A stretch of 64,000 nucleotides of DNA from Cyclobacterium sp. SYSU L10401 (GTDB lineage: Bacteria; Bacteroidota; Bacteroidia; Cytophagales; Cyclobacteriaceae): positions 62,001 to 126,000 of the forward strand of contig NZ_WOFO01000001.1 in assembly GCF_010993705.1 (NCBI RefSeq). Direction: 5' to 3'. This document shows positions 26,114 to 35,805 of the stretch, one piece after another; the first letter of the stretch is position 1; each line of letters starts with the position of its first letter. Both the position numbers and the translations under genes were made by a program. Below the pieces are notes generated by a model. It was not told the DNA's origin. It made no database searches and saw nothing but the letters and a program-made list of their open reading frames with translations.

Positions 26114-26197
26114 TTGGTAATCAAGAGTTTGCAATTTTGGTGGATTGGCCAAAATCTTTTTATCTTTAGAAACAGTTATTGATTAGTATAGCAAAAT

Positions 26198-26797
26198 ATG
26201 GAAAAGCCCCAAGATAAAGTTAAAGAACCGTTTTCCGCCTATGGACGCTATTCCTATGCGGATTACCTTTCCTGGCAGCTGGAGGAGATGGTGGAGTTGA
26301 TCCGGGGAAAGGTATTCCGGCAGGCGGCAGCTCCCCGTAGAATCCACGAGGAGCTTACGGTAGCTTTGGTTACGAGAATTCACGGATTTTTAAAAGGAGG
26401 AAGCTGTAAGGTGTATACCGCCCCCTTTGATGTGCGCCTTCCGGTTTCTTCCAGAAAGCATACAGACATCGATACCGTGGTGCAACCGGACCTGTGTGTG
26501 GTATGCGATCCGGATAAGCTGGATGATTTAGGCTGCCTGGGTGCTCCGGACCTGATTGTGGAGATTCTCTCTCCGGGAAATAACAAGAAAGAGTTGCAAC
26601 TGAAATATGAGGTGTACGAAGCCTCGGGTGTAAAGGAATATTGGGTCATTCATCCCGACGAACGCACCTTGCTGATCTATACCCTGGAAGCGGGAAAATA
26701 CCGACCCTCCCGGTTATTTACGCTGGGAGACAAAGTAAAGTCTCAGGTTCTTTCAGGTTTTGTACTGGATCTGGATGAAGTGTTTGGGGAGTTGTAA
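26198..26797 (+). CDS. Uma2 family (DUF820) putative restriction-type endonuclease
   Basis: A 199-residue protein with the Uma2/DUF820 PD-(D/E)XK-type core. TVVQPDLCVV and APDLIVEILSP carry the acidic residues, with a Lys further on (KYEVYEASGVKEYWVI). Uma2 proteins are common in cyanobacteria and Bacteroidota, often in many copies, and their true role is unsettled. The gene stands alone in a repeat-rich pocket, which suggests an accessory, possibly transferred gene (inference). Confidence 0.9.
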   Translation: MEKPQDKVKEPFSAYGRYSYADYLSWQLEEMVELIRGKVFRQAAAPRRIHEELTVALVTRIHGFLKGGSCKVYTAPFDVRLPVSSRKHTDIDTVVQPDLCVVCDPDKLDDLGCLGAPDLIVEILSPGNNKKELQLKYEVYEASGVKEYWVIHPDERTLLIYTLEAGKYRPSRLFTLGDKVKSQVLSGFVLDLDEVFGEL

Positions 26798-26963
26798 GCT
26801 TAGGCTTTCAGCGATGCGTCTTTGATTTTTAATAGCCTGAGTTCAACTATAAAACTTTACGAATTATAGAGCCAATCCTTTCATAAAAATGGTATTTATA
26901 TGATGAAGCAAACCTTATTATCATGACTTATCCTGGAATTGGACTTTCGTAAAAAAATCCCCC

Positions 26964-27062
26964 TTCCCCCTTATTAAGGGGGAATTAGTGCAGTCTGGCT
27001 TTTTTATTTTCATTTTTGATTTACTGTACCATAAACCTTATCTAGAATCGAACTCAGGTTAA
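26964..27062. repeat. Palindrome-carrying dispersed repeat, copy 2 (inverted)
   Basis: Read on the minus strand it starts TTAACCTGAGTTCGATTCTAG and runs to CCAGACTGCAC, as in 22773-22878. It is followed by a different palindrome, TTCCCCCTT-ATT-AAGGGGGAA (26964-26984). A short related piece, AATAGCCTGAGTTCAA, lies at about 26829-26845. The remainder of the 26798-27187 gap shows no gene. Confidence 0.75.
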
Positions 27063-27187
27063 TAGCCTTGAAAAAATTAATCACTTCCATGATATTATCA
27101 TTACAGCCTAGGGAACAGACTTAGGGTATACAATTAATAGCTTCTTTTCAGTATAATTTCCGGTTTCCTGGAAAAATCATCGGCGTA

Positions 27188-29113
27188 TTAATACTTCAAA
27201 TTTTCCGAAACGGTCGTCCCGAGCATTTCTTTTACAGTGGCCACAATTCCATCCGGATCAAATCCACATTCACGATGTAATTCAATTTGCTCTCCGTGCT
27301 CAATGACATCATCAGGTATTCCCAATCTTTTTACTTTGGCCTGGTAATCATGGTCCACCATCCATTCCAGAACGGCACTGCCAAATCCCCCCATCAGACA
27401 GCCGTCTTCGATGGTAATCACCTTGTCGAATTTACTGAAAACCTCATGAAGCAAGGCCTCATCCAATGGCTTTACAAATCGCATGTCGTAATGCGCCATG
27501 TCGATGCCTTTGGCCTGAAGTTTTGCTGCCGCCTCAACGGCGTAATTGCCTACGTGGCCAATGCTCAATAGGGCAATGTCTTTACCTTCTTTCACGATGC
27601 GTCCCTGACCAGTAGGTATTTTTTGAAGGGGTTGCTTCCAGTCAGGCATCACGCCCTGGCCCCTTGGATACCGGATGGAATAGGGGCCGTTGTGCTCGGA
27701 GGCTGAAAACATGAGGTTTCGGAGCTCCTCTTCGTTCATGGGAGCACTCACCACCAGATTGGGCAAACACCTGAAAAAAGCCAAATCGTAGGCACCATGG
27801 TGGGTGGGGCCATCGGCTCCGGCAAAACCGGCCCGGTCCAGGCAAAAGACCACCGGCAAATTCTGAAGGCAAACGTCGTGGATCACCTGATCGTAAGCCC
27901 GTTGCATGAAGGTACTGTATATATTACAAAAAGGCGTAAGCCCCTGGGTTGCCAAGCCGGCTGAAAAGGTTACGGCATGCTGTTCGGCGATGCCTACGTC
28001 AAAAGACCTTTCCGGAAAGGCCTTCATCATGATATTCATGGAAGAGCCAGAAGGCATGGCTGGGGTAACACCCACTATCTTATCGTCTTTTTCTGCCAGT
28101 TCCACCAAGGTATGTCCAAAAACATCCTGATACTTTGGCGCTTGGGGGGAGGTGGGTATTTTCTTTGAAATTTCCCCGGTAATTTTATCAAATTTTCCAG
28201 GGGCATGCCATTTGGTCTGGTCTTTTTCTGCCGGAGCAAATCCTTTACCTTTCACGGTGATGCAATGCAGGATTTTCGGACCTGGAATATCTTTCAGGTC
28301 ATTGAGGATTTCTACCAGGTGATTGACATCGTGTCCATCTACCGGACCAAAATAGCGTAAGTTAAGTGATTCAAAAAGATTGCTTTGTTTGAGCAGGGCG
28401 GATTTGATGGCCCCTTCTACTTTGGAGACCACATCCTGAGCACTAAAACCGAATTTACTGATCTTACCCAGCAGGTTCCATACCTCATCTTTTACCTTAT
28501 TGTAGGTATGGGAGGTGGTAATGTCAGTAAGGTAATCCTTCAGCGCACCGACGTTGGGATCGATCGACATGCAATTGTCATTGAGGATTATCAACAGGTT
28601 GGAATCTGAAACCCCGGCATGATTCATGGCTTCGAAAGCCATACCACCGGTCATGGCACCATCACCGATTACAGCCACATGCTGTCTATGGCCTTCTCCC
28701 TTGTACCTGGAAGCCATTGCCATCCCCAAAGCAGCAGAAATAGAGGTACTTGAATGTCCCACACCGAAAGCATCATAAGGGCTTTCTTTTCTCTTGGGGA
28801 AACCTGACAAGCCTTTGTATATACGGTTGGTATGGAATTGTTCCCTGCGACCGGTAAGGATTTTATGACCATAAGCCTGATGGCCAACATCCCAGACAAG
28901 CTGATCATCAGGAGTGTTGAGAACATAGTGCAATGCGACTGTTAATTCCACCACGCCCAGGCCGGCGCCAAAATGACCTCCATATATAGACACATGGTCA
29001 ATGATAAATTGCCTCAATTCGTCACAGATTTGAACCAATTGGTCTTTACGGAAGTTTTTTAGGTCGTCCGGATATTGGATTTCCCTGAGTAATTTTCCAG
29101 GTTCTATTTGCAT
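27188..29113 (-). CDS. dxs: 1-deoxy-D-xylulose-5-phosphate synthase
   Basis: A 641-residue thiamine-diphosphate enzyme that joins pyruvate and glyceraldehyde 3-phosphate, the first step of the MEP isoprenoid route. The length is normal. The thiamine-binding motif runs from GDG (150-152) to NDN (178-180). His in WDVGHQAYGHK and the transketolase-type second half (AEQHAVTFSAGLATQGL, DRAGFAGADGPTHHG) are intact. It is divergent from scpA. Housekeeping. Confidence 0.98.
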   Translation of the reverse strand: MQIEPGKLLREIQYPDDLKNFRKDQLVQICDELRQFIIDHVSIYGGHFGAGLGVVELTVALHYVLNTPDDQLVWDVGHQAYGHKILTGRREQFHTNRIYKGLSGFPKRKESPYDAFGVGHSSTSISAALGMAMASRYKGEGHRQHVAVIGDGAMTGGMAFEAMNHAGVSDSNLLIILNDNCMSIDPNVGALKDYLTDITTSHTYNKVKDEVWNLLGKISKFGFSAQDVVSKVEGAIKSALLKQSNLFESLNLRYFGPVDGHDVNHLVEILNDLKDIPGPKILHCITVKGKGFAPAEKDQTKWHAPGKFDKITGEISKKIPTSPQAPKYQDVFGHTLVELAEKDDKIVGVTPAMPSGSSMNIMMKAFPERSFDVGIAEQHAVTFSAGLATQGLTPFCNIYSTFMQRAYDQVIHDVCLQNLPVVFCLDRAGFAGADGPTHHGAYDLAFFRCLPNLVVSAPMNEEELRNLMFSASEHNGPYSIRYPRGQGVMPDWKQPLQKIPTGQGRIVKEGKDIALLSIGHVGNYAVEAAAKLQAKGIDMAHYDMRFVKPLDEALLHEVFSKFDKVITIEDGCLMGGFGSAVLEWMVDHDYQAKVKRLGIPDDVIEHGEQIELHRECGFDPDGIVATVKEMLGTTVSENLKY

Positions 29114-29243
29114 ATGCAGCGTATCTTTATAAAAATTAACAACCCCAGTGCCTGTATAATGTTTAATAATACCAATAATTATTCAAGACGCCATGGTTTT
29201 GGGGAAATTATTCGGATGCCTATTGATTTAAAAAGATAAGTAA

Positions 29244-29251
29244 TATCTTTG
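29244..29251 (+). promoter_or_regulatory. Promoter -7 element of the scpA operon (TATCTTTG)
   Basis: Exact match to the Bacteroidota -7 consensus TAnnTTTG, 44 bases before the GTG start at 29296. Confidence 0.6.
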
Positions 29252-29295
29252 ATCGCAACAGGAAATGCAAAAATAACAAAAAATAATCGTATCCA

Positions 29296-30051
29296 GTGAG
29301 TTTTGAAATCAAATTACCTTTATTCGAAGGACCATTTGACCTGATGCTTTTCTTTATCGAAAGGGATGAGCTGGATATTTATGATATTCCCATATCCAAG
29401 ATCACCCGGGATTTTCTGGATTATATCCATCATCTGGAAAAGATGGAAATTGAAATAGCAAGTGAATTTATCTTGTTTGCTGCCACCTTGATGAAGATCA
29501 AATCAAAAATGCTTTTGCCCAGACCGGAATTGAATGAGGAGGGGGAGGAAATTGATCCACGCGAGGAACTGATCAGGCATTTGTTGGAATATAAAAAGTA
29601 CAAGTCGGTGATCGCAGAACTTTCTGAAATGGAGAAAGACAGGATGGCGAAATTTTCCAGGGGTAATGTTTTGGATGAATTGAAGCAGATTTCAAAGGTC
29701 GACAATGTGGATGCAGAATTACAGGACCTAAATTTGTATCGTCTGTTAAAAGTGTACCAGAAAGTCATGACCAAATATGCCCATAGAAGCGATGATACCA
29801 AACATACAGTGATCCAATACCCTTACACGATCGACCAGCAAAAATCCATGATTCTGGACAGACTCGATGAAAAACCGAGAATTCCCTTTTCGGACTTTAT
29901 TGTCTATAATCCGGATAAGATTTTTGTCATTTATACCTTTCTAGCCATTTTGGAATTGCTTCAGCTTGCCCTGGTGACCATAAAGATAGGCGAAGGTTTC
30001 AATAATTTTTGGGTTGAAAGACTAGCATCCATACCAGTAGAAAACACATGA
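29296..30051 (+). CDS. scpA: Segregation and condensation protein A
   Basis: A 251-residue kleisin of the SMC-ScpAB chromosome condensation complex. It begins at GTG (MSFEIKLPLFEGPFDLMLFF), where the N-terminal ScpA signature FEGPFDLML is obvious. LLPRPE and the following EEELIRHLLEYKKYK-like stretch fit the family, and a winged-helix C-terminus follows. Its stop overlaps the next start (ATGA), so translation is coupled to the membrane protein downstream. scpB is not in this window. Confidence 0.95.
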   Translation: MSFEIKLPLFEGPFDLMLFFIERDELDIYDIPISKITRDFLDYIHHLEKMEIEIASEFILFAATLMKIKSKMLLPRPELNEEGEEIDPREELIRHLLEYKKYKSVIAELSEMEKDRMAKFSRGNVLDELKQISKVDNVDAELQDLNLYRLLKVYQKVMTKYAHRSDDTKHTVIQYPYTIDQQKSMILDRLDEKPRIPFSDFIVYNPDKIFVIYTFLAILELLQLALVTIKIGEGFNNFWVERLASIPVENT

Positions 30052-31112
30052 AAATAGACAATAGGGAAATTTTTAAAACCTTGAATCCCAATAAGGTTTG
30101 GGTTCCTGTATTGATCGGGATTGCGATTGTGCTTGTCATGTTTTATATGGACCCTACCATCAATGCCCAGACTCTAAGAGGGGTTTTTGATGCCTCCGCC
30201 TGGTCCATAATGCTGGCGGTGGTTTTTATATTTATGAGGGATGCAGGTTATGTGTTCAGGATCAGGGAGCTGACAGACCGTCACCTGACCTGGGGAAGAG
30301 CCATTTTTGTTATTGTACTTTGGGAGTTTGCCTCTGCCGTTACGCCATCCATTGTGGGGGGGACAGCAGTGGCGGTATTTATTTTAAATAAAGAAGGAAT
30401 ACCACTGGGCAAGGCCCTGGCTGTAACCATGCTGACGGCCATTTTGGATAACTTGTTTTTTGTGCTTGGGGCGCCGATTATCTTGTTTTTTGCTCAGGGA
30501 TATATATTTCCTGACAGCAGGGTGTTGGAAATGCGCTTGGGTAACAGTCTCGAATACCTTTTTTGGGTAAGTTATTCCCTGTATACCTTGTATTCTCTGC
30601 TAATGGCACTGGCCTTGTTTTTCAGACCCAGGGTGTTCAAGTGGTTGTTATTAAAGCTTTTTTCTATCAAATGGTTGAAAAAATGGAAATACCAGGCCAA
30701 TATATACGGGGATCAGATCATTCAGGCCAGTAAAGAGTTCAGGGGGAAAAAGCTGAAATTCTGGATTATAGTTGTATTTACTACCATTTTCATCTGGTCC
30801 TCAAGGTACTTTATGCTGAATGCCCTTATCTCGGCATATGCCAGTATTAGCTTATTCGAACATGTGGTTATTTTTGCCCGTCAGATCATCATGTGGATTG
30901 TGATGATGATCAGTCCTACACCAGGAAGCAGCGGAACGGCGGAATTTTTCTTTGCCCAGTTTTTTAATGAATTTCTCACCGGATATACCTTTGTTACCAG
31001 CATACTCTGGAGAATGTTTTCCTATTATCCTTACTTGCTATTGGGTGCTATTTTCCTGCCCCGTTGGATCAGGCAGGTGTTTTTCAAGAAAAAAGACAAG
31101 CCTGCCGACTAA
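30048..31112 (+). CDS. Flippase-like / lysylphosphatidylglycerol synthase transmembrane domain protein
   Basis: A 354-residue integral membrane protein with about eight hydrophobic segments. It carries the family pattern EFASAVTPSIVGGTAVAVFIL, and a C-terminal SPTPGSSGTAE motif. It belongs to the UPF0104/YbhN group related to the MprF flippase domain. A role in moving lipids or polyprenyl-linked compounds is usual for the family, but the substrate is unknown. It is translationally coupled to scpA by a 4-base overlap. Confidence 0.9.
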   Translation: MKIDNREIFKTLNPNKVWVPVLIGIAIVLVMFYMDPTINAQTLRGVFDASAWSIMLAVVFIFMRDAGYVFRIRELTDRHLTWGRAIFVIVLWEFASAVTPSIVGGTAVAVFILNKEGIPLGKALAVTMLTAILDNLFFVLGAPIILFFAQGYIFPDSRVLEMRLGNSLEYLFWVSYSLYTLYSLLMALALFFRPRVFKWLLLKLFSIKWLKKWKYQANIYGDQIIQASKEFRGKKLKFWIIVVFTTIFIWSSRYFMLNALISAYASISLFEHVVIFARQIIMWIVMMISPTPGSSGTAEFFFAQFFNEFLTGYTFVTSILWRMFSYYPYLLLGAIFLPRWIRQVFFKKKDKPAD

Positions 31113-31126
31113 TGGTTTTCCTGAAC

Positions 31127-32500
31127 TTACATGGCATCCAGAATCAAAACCCAATCATGACCTTTTTCTCCTGAACTGGGCGGTACAAAGGTGTGATTAG
31201 GTGCCCTGCTTATAAACCCGGCCGAAGTCTGGTTTCCCGTTCTGGGATCATACCAGGTGACCTTCAGCATTTTTGATGAAAGGGTGCTGCTGTCTACAGA
31301 ACTGCTTTTGCCGGTAGGGAAGTAAATCATGGCGTAGGTGCCCTCACTGTCTCTGGTAGCTATCACAAAATCTACATTGTCTTCCTGCTTAGTGGGGATC
31401 ATTTCCTGTGCCGGGATCCGAGTCAGAAAAGGCCTGCTGAGCATGAGGTTTTTGAGGTGTTTCATTTGATTGGCCATGGGCAGGTCCAGTGCTACTTTCC
31501 AGGGCCTCAAAGGTCCGTTGATCCCTTCCCTTTCTGTGGTGTACATTTGCCATACCGCATGGCAGCCGTAGCTCTGTCCAAAAGCACCCGCAAAAACATT
31601 CCAATACATGATTCTTCGGATATCATCGGGCAAACTGTACCCTAATTCTTTGGCATTGAAGCAATTGGGATGATCTTCGTACAGCGGCTCTCCATCCAGG
31701 GTAGGTTTGGTAGGCTGTAAGTTATAATCATGACTTATTTTTTTGTAGGTAGGTTGATTGGCACAGTGGCCGGTTTGGTGCATGTTGAAATCCAACCAGT
31801 CGTCGGTATGAAACCAGTTGCTGGATCCTCCGGGTCCTGCCGGCTGAGGATGGAAGGTCATCAATGCCTGGTCCTGCCCTCCCGCTCCTTCGGTAATTCC
31901 CGAGGCCAGTGCCCTCCAAATGGCTTCGTCTTTGGTGCCTGCCCTTGGGTTTCGATCGCCTCCTATGACCCAAATGATGTTGGATTGGTCTTTGTAGCGT
32001 TCGCCTATCCATTTGCCAAAAGATTTGGCATTTTCTTCCGTAAAAACTTCCGGCCCCTTTCCCCAGGAATTGGTAAAAACCTTATCTCCCCAGGTAGGAA
32101 GCAGGGCAATGTAGATGCCTTCGGCAGCTGCCATTTCTACCAGCTCATCTACATGCGTAAAATAAGCCGGGTTGGGTTGGTTGGGGTCAAGGTCCAGCAA
32201 CGGTTTTTCACCATAGGGATTTGGGGTCTGGAGTCCATCAATCTCAGCCAGGGCCACCGCTTGTACCACGTTAAAGCCTTGTTCGGCCCTTTTCTTCAGG
32301 TAATAAGCCGCTTCCTCCCGGTCACACCGGTGGAAGAGTTCCCAGGCGGTATCAGCCATCCAAAAGAATGGTTCTCCATCTGCAGTCACCAGAAATCGTT
32401 GATTTTCAGCAACCTGTAGGCGGGGCAGGCTTTCCTGGCCTAAAGTAAAACATAAGGGGAAGACTGACAATAACAGCAATAACAGTAGCTTTGGGTTCAT
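31127..32500 (-). CDS. GH140-like (apiosidase-type, DUF4038) secreted glycosidase
   Basis: A 457-residue enzyme. The start is set at the ATG at 32500, where the signal peptide begins (MNPKLLLLLLLS, cleavage after CFTLGQ). The DUF4038 TIM barrel has FFWMADTAWELFHR near the start, FNVVQAVALAEIDG, and IIWVIGGDRNP with the likely catalytic region. A C-terminal beta domain (TWYDPRTGNQTSAG) matches the collagen-binding-like module that follows DUF4038. GH140 enzymes cut apiose side chains of pectin; that specific activity is not proven here. Convergent with the flippase gene. Confidence 0.88.
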   Translation of the reverse strand: MNPKLLLLLLLSVFPLCFTLGQESLPRLQVAENQRFLVTADGEPFFWMADTAWELFHRCDREEAAYYLKKRAEQGFNVVQAVALAEIDGLQTPNPYGEKPLLDLDPNQPNPAYFTHVDELVEMAAAEGIYIALLPTWGDKVFTNSWGKGPEVFTEENAKSFGKWIGERYKDQSNIIWVIGGDRNPRAGTKDEAIWRALASGITEGAGGQDQALMTFHPQPAGPGGSSNWFHTDDWLDFNMHQTGHCANQPTYKKISHDYNLQPTKPTLDGEPLYEDHPNCFNAKELGYSLPDDIRRIMYWNVFAGAFGQSYGCHAVWQMYTTEREGINGPLRPWKVALDLPMANQMKHLKNLMLSRPFLTRIPAQEMIPTKQEDNVDFVIATRDSEGTYAMIYFPTGKSSSVDSSTLSSKMLKVTWYDPRTGNQTSAGFISRAPNHTFVPPSSGEKGHDWVLILDAM

Positions 32501-32591
32501 GCTCAAGGGGAATAGGTAGGCATGCAATGTATGAAAAATCAAAAATAGAGCGAAAAAAGCAGTCTGTACTTTTGGGGAAATGTTAAAAATT

Positions 32592-32637
32592 CATAAAAAT
32601 TTCCTCCACTTCATCATTGCATCAGAAGTGGAGGAAA
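32592..32637 (-). terminator. Rho-independent terminator of ndk
   Basis: A 13-bp perfect stem (32600-32612 with 32625-32637) with a 12-nt loop is followed on the minus strand by TTTTTATG. It lies 7 bases after the ndk stop codon. Confidence 0.85.
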
Positions 32638-32643
32638 TGGCAA

Positions 32644-33066
32644 TTAACCTACCTGATCGAAGGCACTAAAAAAGAAATTGCCTTCAATGGAGGCATTTTC
32701 ATCCGAGTCGGATCCATGCACGGCATTGGCTTCTATGGAAGTGGCATACAGTTTTCTAATGGTGCCTTCTGCTGCATTCTCAGGGTTAGTTGCCCCTATT
32801 AGTTCTCTGAAATCAGCCACTGCATTATCTTTTTCCAGAATGGCAGCGATGATAGGGCCTGAGGACATATATTGACATAAATCGGAGTAAAAAGGTCTTT
32901 CCTGGTGAACTTTGTAAAATTCTCCGGCAAGTTCCTTACTCAGTCGGGTGGCTCTCAGGGCTATAATTTTGAAACCGGCCTCTTCGATCATTTTCAGTAT
33001 TGCACCTGCGTTTCCTGCACCGAAAGCGTCAGGTTTGATCATGGTAAATGTTCTATTGGTAGCCAT
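32644..33066 (-). CDS. ndk: Nucleoside-diphosphate kinase
   Basis: A 140-residue enzyme that moves phosphate from ATP to other nucleoside diphosphates. Length and motifs are standard: TFTMIKPDA at the start, the phospho-acceptor His117 in NAVHGSDS, and the Kpn-loop region [14 protein letters not shown] good promoter match lies 29 bases upstream and a strong terminator follows. Divergent from nrnA. Confidence 0.98.
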   Translation of the reverse strand: MATNRTFTMIKPDAFGAGNAGAILKMIEEAGFKIIALRATRLSKELAGEFYKVHQERPFYSDLCQYMSSGPIIAAILEKDNAVADFRELIGATNPENAAEGTIRKLYATSIEANAVHGSDSDENASIEGNFFFSAFDQVG

Positions 33067-33094
33067 AAATTGATATGAATGTTTGTTGAGTCTG

Positions 33095-33102
33095 CAAAAT
33101 TA
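33095..33102 (-). promoter_or_regulatory. Promoter -7 element of ndk (TAATTTTG)
   Basis: Exact TAnnTTTG match on the minus strand, ending 28 bases before the ndk ATG. Confidence 0.6.
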
Positions 33103-33244
33103 ACCCTTTTCAACGAAAGGCCGAAAGTTATCGGGCATTTATGAATAATCAGCGAGTAGCTCAAAAAATGGCATTGGGAATTTCAGAAAATTATACAGAA
33201 CTTTGTCGTCCGTGTTTTTTAAATACGGTATTCAAAAATTACTC

Positions 33245-34294
33245 ATGCAGAAATTAGATCTATTTAAAGAACAGATTTCATCAGCTTCATCCAAAAAGAT
33301 CATCATCACCACCCATCATAAACCTGACGCAGATGCCCTTGGGTCTTCTCTGGCTCTGGCGGCTTATCTGAAAAAGAAAAATCACCAGGTAACTGTGGTC
33401 ACCCCATCAGATTATCCCTCTTTTTTACATTGGATGGAGGGCAACGATGAAGTGGTGAATTTTGAAGATCCGGAAAAGCAAAAGGAAGCCAGGAAATTGA
33501 TCGCTCAGGCAGACATGATCTTTTGTCTGGATTTCTCCAACCTTGGAAGATTGCAGGGTATGGAGGAGGTGGTGAGCGAATCCAAGGCCTTCAAGGTCAA
33601 TATTGATCACCATCAGGATCCGGATGAATTTGCTGATTTCAGCTTTTGCAGTACAAAGGCAGCGGCTACCTGTGAATTGCTCTATGATTTGATGGTAAAA
33701 GTAGGTGACCGGGAATTGATAGACAAGGATATTGCAGAGTGCCTGTATTCCGGTATCATGACAGATACCGGTGGATTCAGGCATCCCAACACCACCAAAA
33801 ATGTGCATCTGGTGACGGCTGAACTGATAGCTCTGGGGGCTGACAATTCCAAGATTGCCCGCTTGATTTACGATACCTACTCGGTCAACAGACTGAAATT
33901 TTTGGGTTTTGCGTTGACCAGGAGGCTCACCATTTTACCGGAACTCAATACCGCCTACTTTGGTATCAGCAAAAAAGACCTGCGAAAATACCATTCACAA
34001 ACCGGGGATACGGAAGGGCTGGTCAATTATGCCCTTTCCCTGGACGGAATAAAGATTGCTGCCCTGTTTACAGAGCGGAAGGATGGTGTGAAAATATCTT
34101 TTCGCTCTTCAGAAGAAGTGGCCGTCAATAAATTTGCCGCCTCTTTTTTTGAGGGGGGCGGACATAAAAATGCCTCGGGTGGAATTTCCCAACTTCCTTT
34201 GGAAGAGACCATTCAGCGATTTGAAAAATTAGTAAAAGAAAACAAACATATTCTATTTAATCAATTAGCGTTAGTCGATGAAAAAAATCAATAA
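33245..34294 (+). CDS. nrnA: DHH family phosphoesterase (NrnA-type oligoribonuclease / pAp phosphatase)
   Basis: A 349-residue enzyme. I use the ATG at 33245; the TTG 14 codons earlier is less likely. The manganese site is formed by HHKPDADALGSS near the N-terminus, CLDFSN, and the DHH motif VNIDHHQDP. The C-terminal DHHA1 domain ends with EGGGHKNASGG. NrnA degrades short RNA oligomers and 3',5'-pAp. Its last 17 bases overlap the FKBP lipoprotein gene, an arrangement also known around gldI in flavobacteria. Confidence 0.92.
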   Translation: MQKLDLFKEQISSASSKKIIITTHHKPDADALGSSLALAAYLKKKNHQVTVVTPSDYPSFLHWMEGNDEVVNFEDPEKQKEARKLIAQADMIFCLDFSNLGRLQGMEEVVSESKAFKVNIDHHQDPDEFADFSFCSTKAAATCELLYDLMVKVGDRELIDKDIAECLYSGIMTDTGGFRHPNTTKNVHLVTAELIALGADNSKIARLIYDTYSVNRLKFLGFALTRRLTILPELNTAYFGISKKDLRKYHSQTGDTEGLVNYALSLDGIKIAALFTERKDGVKISFRSSEEVAVNKFAASFFEGGGHKNASGGISQLPLEETIQRFEKLVKENKHILFNQLALVDEKNQ

Positions 34295-35204
34295 CTTAGT
34301 TTTAGGAGTCATTTTAATTGGCTCCGGTGTGCTGTATTCCTGTAATAAGACACAGACGACATCTGATGGCATTGAATACAAATACATCAACCAGGGGGAC
34401 AAGGAAACCCAGGATGGAGAATTTGTCATGTATCATTTTACGGCAAAGACAGGCAGTGATTCCCTGTTTATTTCCAGTTATGATCAGCCGGTACCTCCCT
34501 ATCTCCAACATTTGGATTCTGCGGAAGCCAAGACAGGGATAGATGAAATATTTCTTAACCTGAACAGTGGAGACAGTATTGTGATTAACTCTACCGCCGA
34601 GAAAATATTTACTCCTGAAGGAGTCCCTCCTTTTTTGGAAAATGATGAGGCGGTGACCATTAGTATAGGGGTTATCAATGTGCTGGAAGAAGAAGTATTT
34701 GAAGATTATTTCAATGATCTGGTAGCAGAGCAACAAAAAAAGCAAACCGAGCAAGCTGGTGTTCAGCTGGATGAAGATGTTCAAACCATAGAATCTTACA
34801 TTCAGGAAAATAATCTGGATGCAAGCAAGACAGCATCGGGGCTTTATTACGTCATAGAGGAAGAAGGGTCAGGCGTTCAGGTAGAGCAGGGAGACAAAAT
34901 ATCTGTCAATTACACCGGATATGTACTGGATGGTACGGTGTTCGATACCAGTATAGAAAGCAAAGCCAAAGAAGCCAACACCTATGACGAGAACAGGCCT
35001 TATGAGCCTTTTACCTTCGATGTAGGACAGGGTATGGTGATTCCAGGCTGGGATGAAGGTCTTCAATTGTTGAAAGAAGGGGCAAAGGCCAAGTTTTTGA
35101 TTCCTTCTCCTTTGGCTTATGGACCTAGTCAGCGGGGTGCCGTTATTGTACCTAACTCTATATTGATTTTTGATGTAGAAGTTACTGATGTAGAAAAGCA
35201 ATGA
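34278..35204 (+). CDS. FKBP-type peptidyl-prolyl isomerase lipoprotein (308 residues)
   Basis: A lipoprotein (Cys22 in LYSC) with two parts. The first, residues 25-155, looks like a degenerate FKBP-like domain (EFVMYHFTAKTGSDSLF). The second, residues 185-305, is a complete FKBP domain with VNYTGYVLDGTVFDTS, the active-site VIPGWDEGLQLL and IPNS-like end (VPNSILIFDVEV). It probably folds envelope proteins by proline isomerisation. The position after nrnA recalls GldI, a gliding-motility lipoprotein; no gliding genes are in the window, so I do not use that name. Confidence 0.92.
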   Translation: MKKINNLVLGVILIGSGVLYSCNKTQTTSDGIEYKYINQGDKETQDGEFVMYHFTAKTGSDSLFISSYDQPVPPYLQHLDSAEAKTGIDEIFLNLNSGDSIVINSTAEKIFTPEGVPPFLENDEAVTISIGVINVLEEEVFEDYFNDLVAEQQKKQTEQAGVQLDEDVQTIESYIQENNLDASKTASGLYYVIEEEGSGVQVEQGDKISVNYTGYVLDGTVFDTSIESKAKEANTYDENRPYEPFTFDVGQGMVIPGWDEGLQLLKEGAKAKFLIPSPLAYGPSQRGAVIVPNSILIFDVEVTDVEKQ

Positions 35205-35249
35205 CCTGAATCATTGGGAGATTGAGAAATATTTAAAAGTGTAACTACC

Positions 35250-35795
35250 ATGAAAAAAAGCACCTTGATCTGGGGCATGCTGCCCGCAGTTGTATTGATG
35301 GCTTCCTGTATTTCCGATGAAGAAAATATAGATGTAGTTTTCGAGCAGGATTTGCAAAAAATCGAAGAATATATTCAGACTGTAGACACGGAGTACATGA
35401 GGAGGGAGACGGTAGGTGAGACCGGTATCGTACTTTTATTTACAGAGGAGGTGGAAGAGGGAGAATTACCTGAGGCGAGGGATACCCTGTCAGTGGATTA
35501 TACCGGCAGACTGCTGGATGGCACCGTATTTGACACCTCACTGGAGCAGGTGGCACAGGATAACGATGTATTCAATCCCGATCGCTCTTATGAGCCATAT
35601 GATATCATATTGGGCGTGTCCAATGTGATCAATGGCTGGCACTGGTCGCTTTCACGCATGAAGGAGGGTGAAAAGGCCATTGCCTTGATCCCTTCTTCCT
35701 ATGCTTATGGAACGCAGGCCAATGGTCCTATTCCTGCCAATTCAGTACTGGTGTTTGAACTGGACCTGGTCCAGGTAAGAGCTCACCAACCCTAA
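35250..35795 (+). CDS. FKBP-type peptidyl-prolyl isomerase lipoprotein (181 residues)
   Basis: A lipoprotein (Cys20 in MASC) with one FKBP domain: VDYTGRLLDGTVFDTS, the active-site VINGWHWSLSRM with its key Trp, and a final PANSVLVFELDLV. Like its neighbours it has a 20-residue insertion after FDTS (ending SYEPYDI) that is common in Bacteroidota FKBP lipoproteins. Second of three tandem paralogues, 45 bases after the first. Confidence 0.92.
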   Translation: MKKSTLIWGMLPAVVLMASCISDEENIDVVFEQDLQKIEEYIQTVDTEYMRRETVGETGIVLLFTEEVEEGELPEARDTLSVDYTGRLLDGTVFDTSLEQVAQDNDVFNPDRSYEPYDIILGVSNVINGWHWSLSRMKEGEKAIALIPSSYAYGTQANGPIPANSVLVFELDLVQVRAHQP

Positions 35796-35805
35796 ACCAA
35801 CAACA

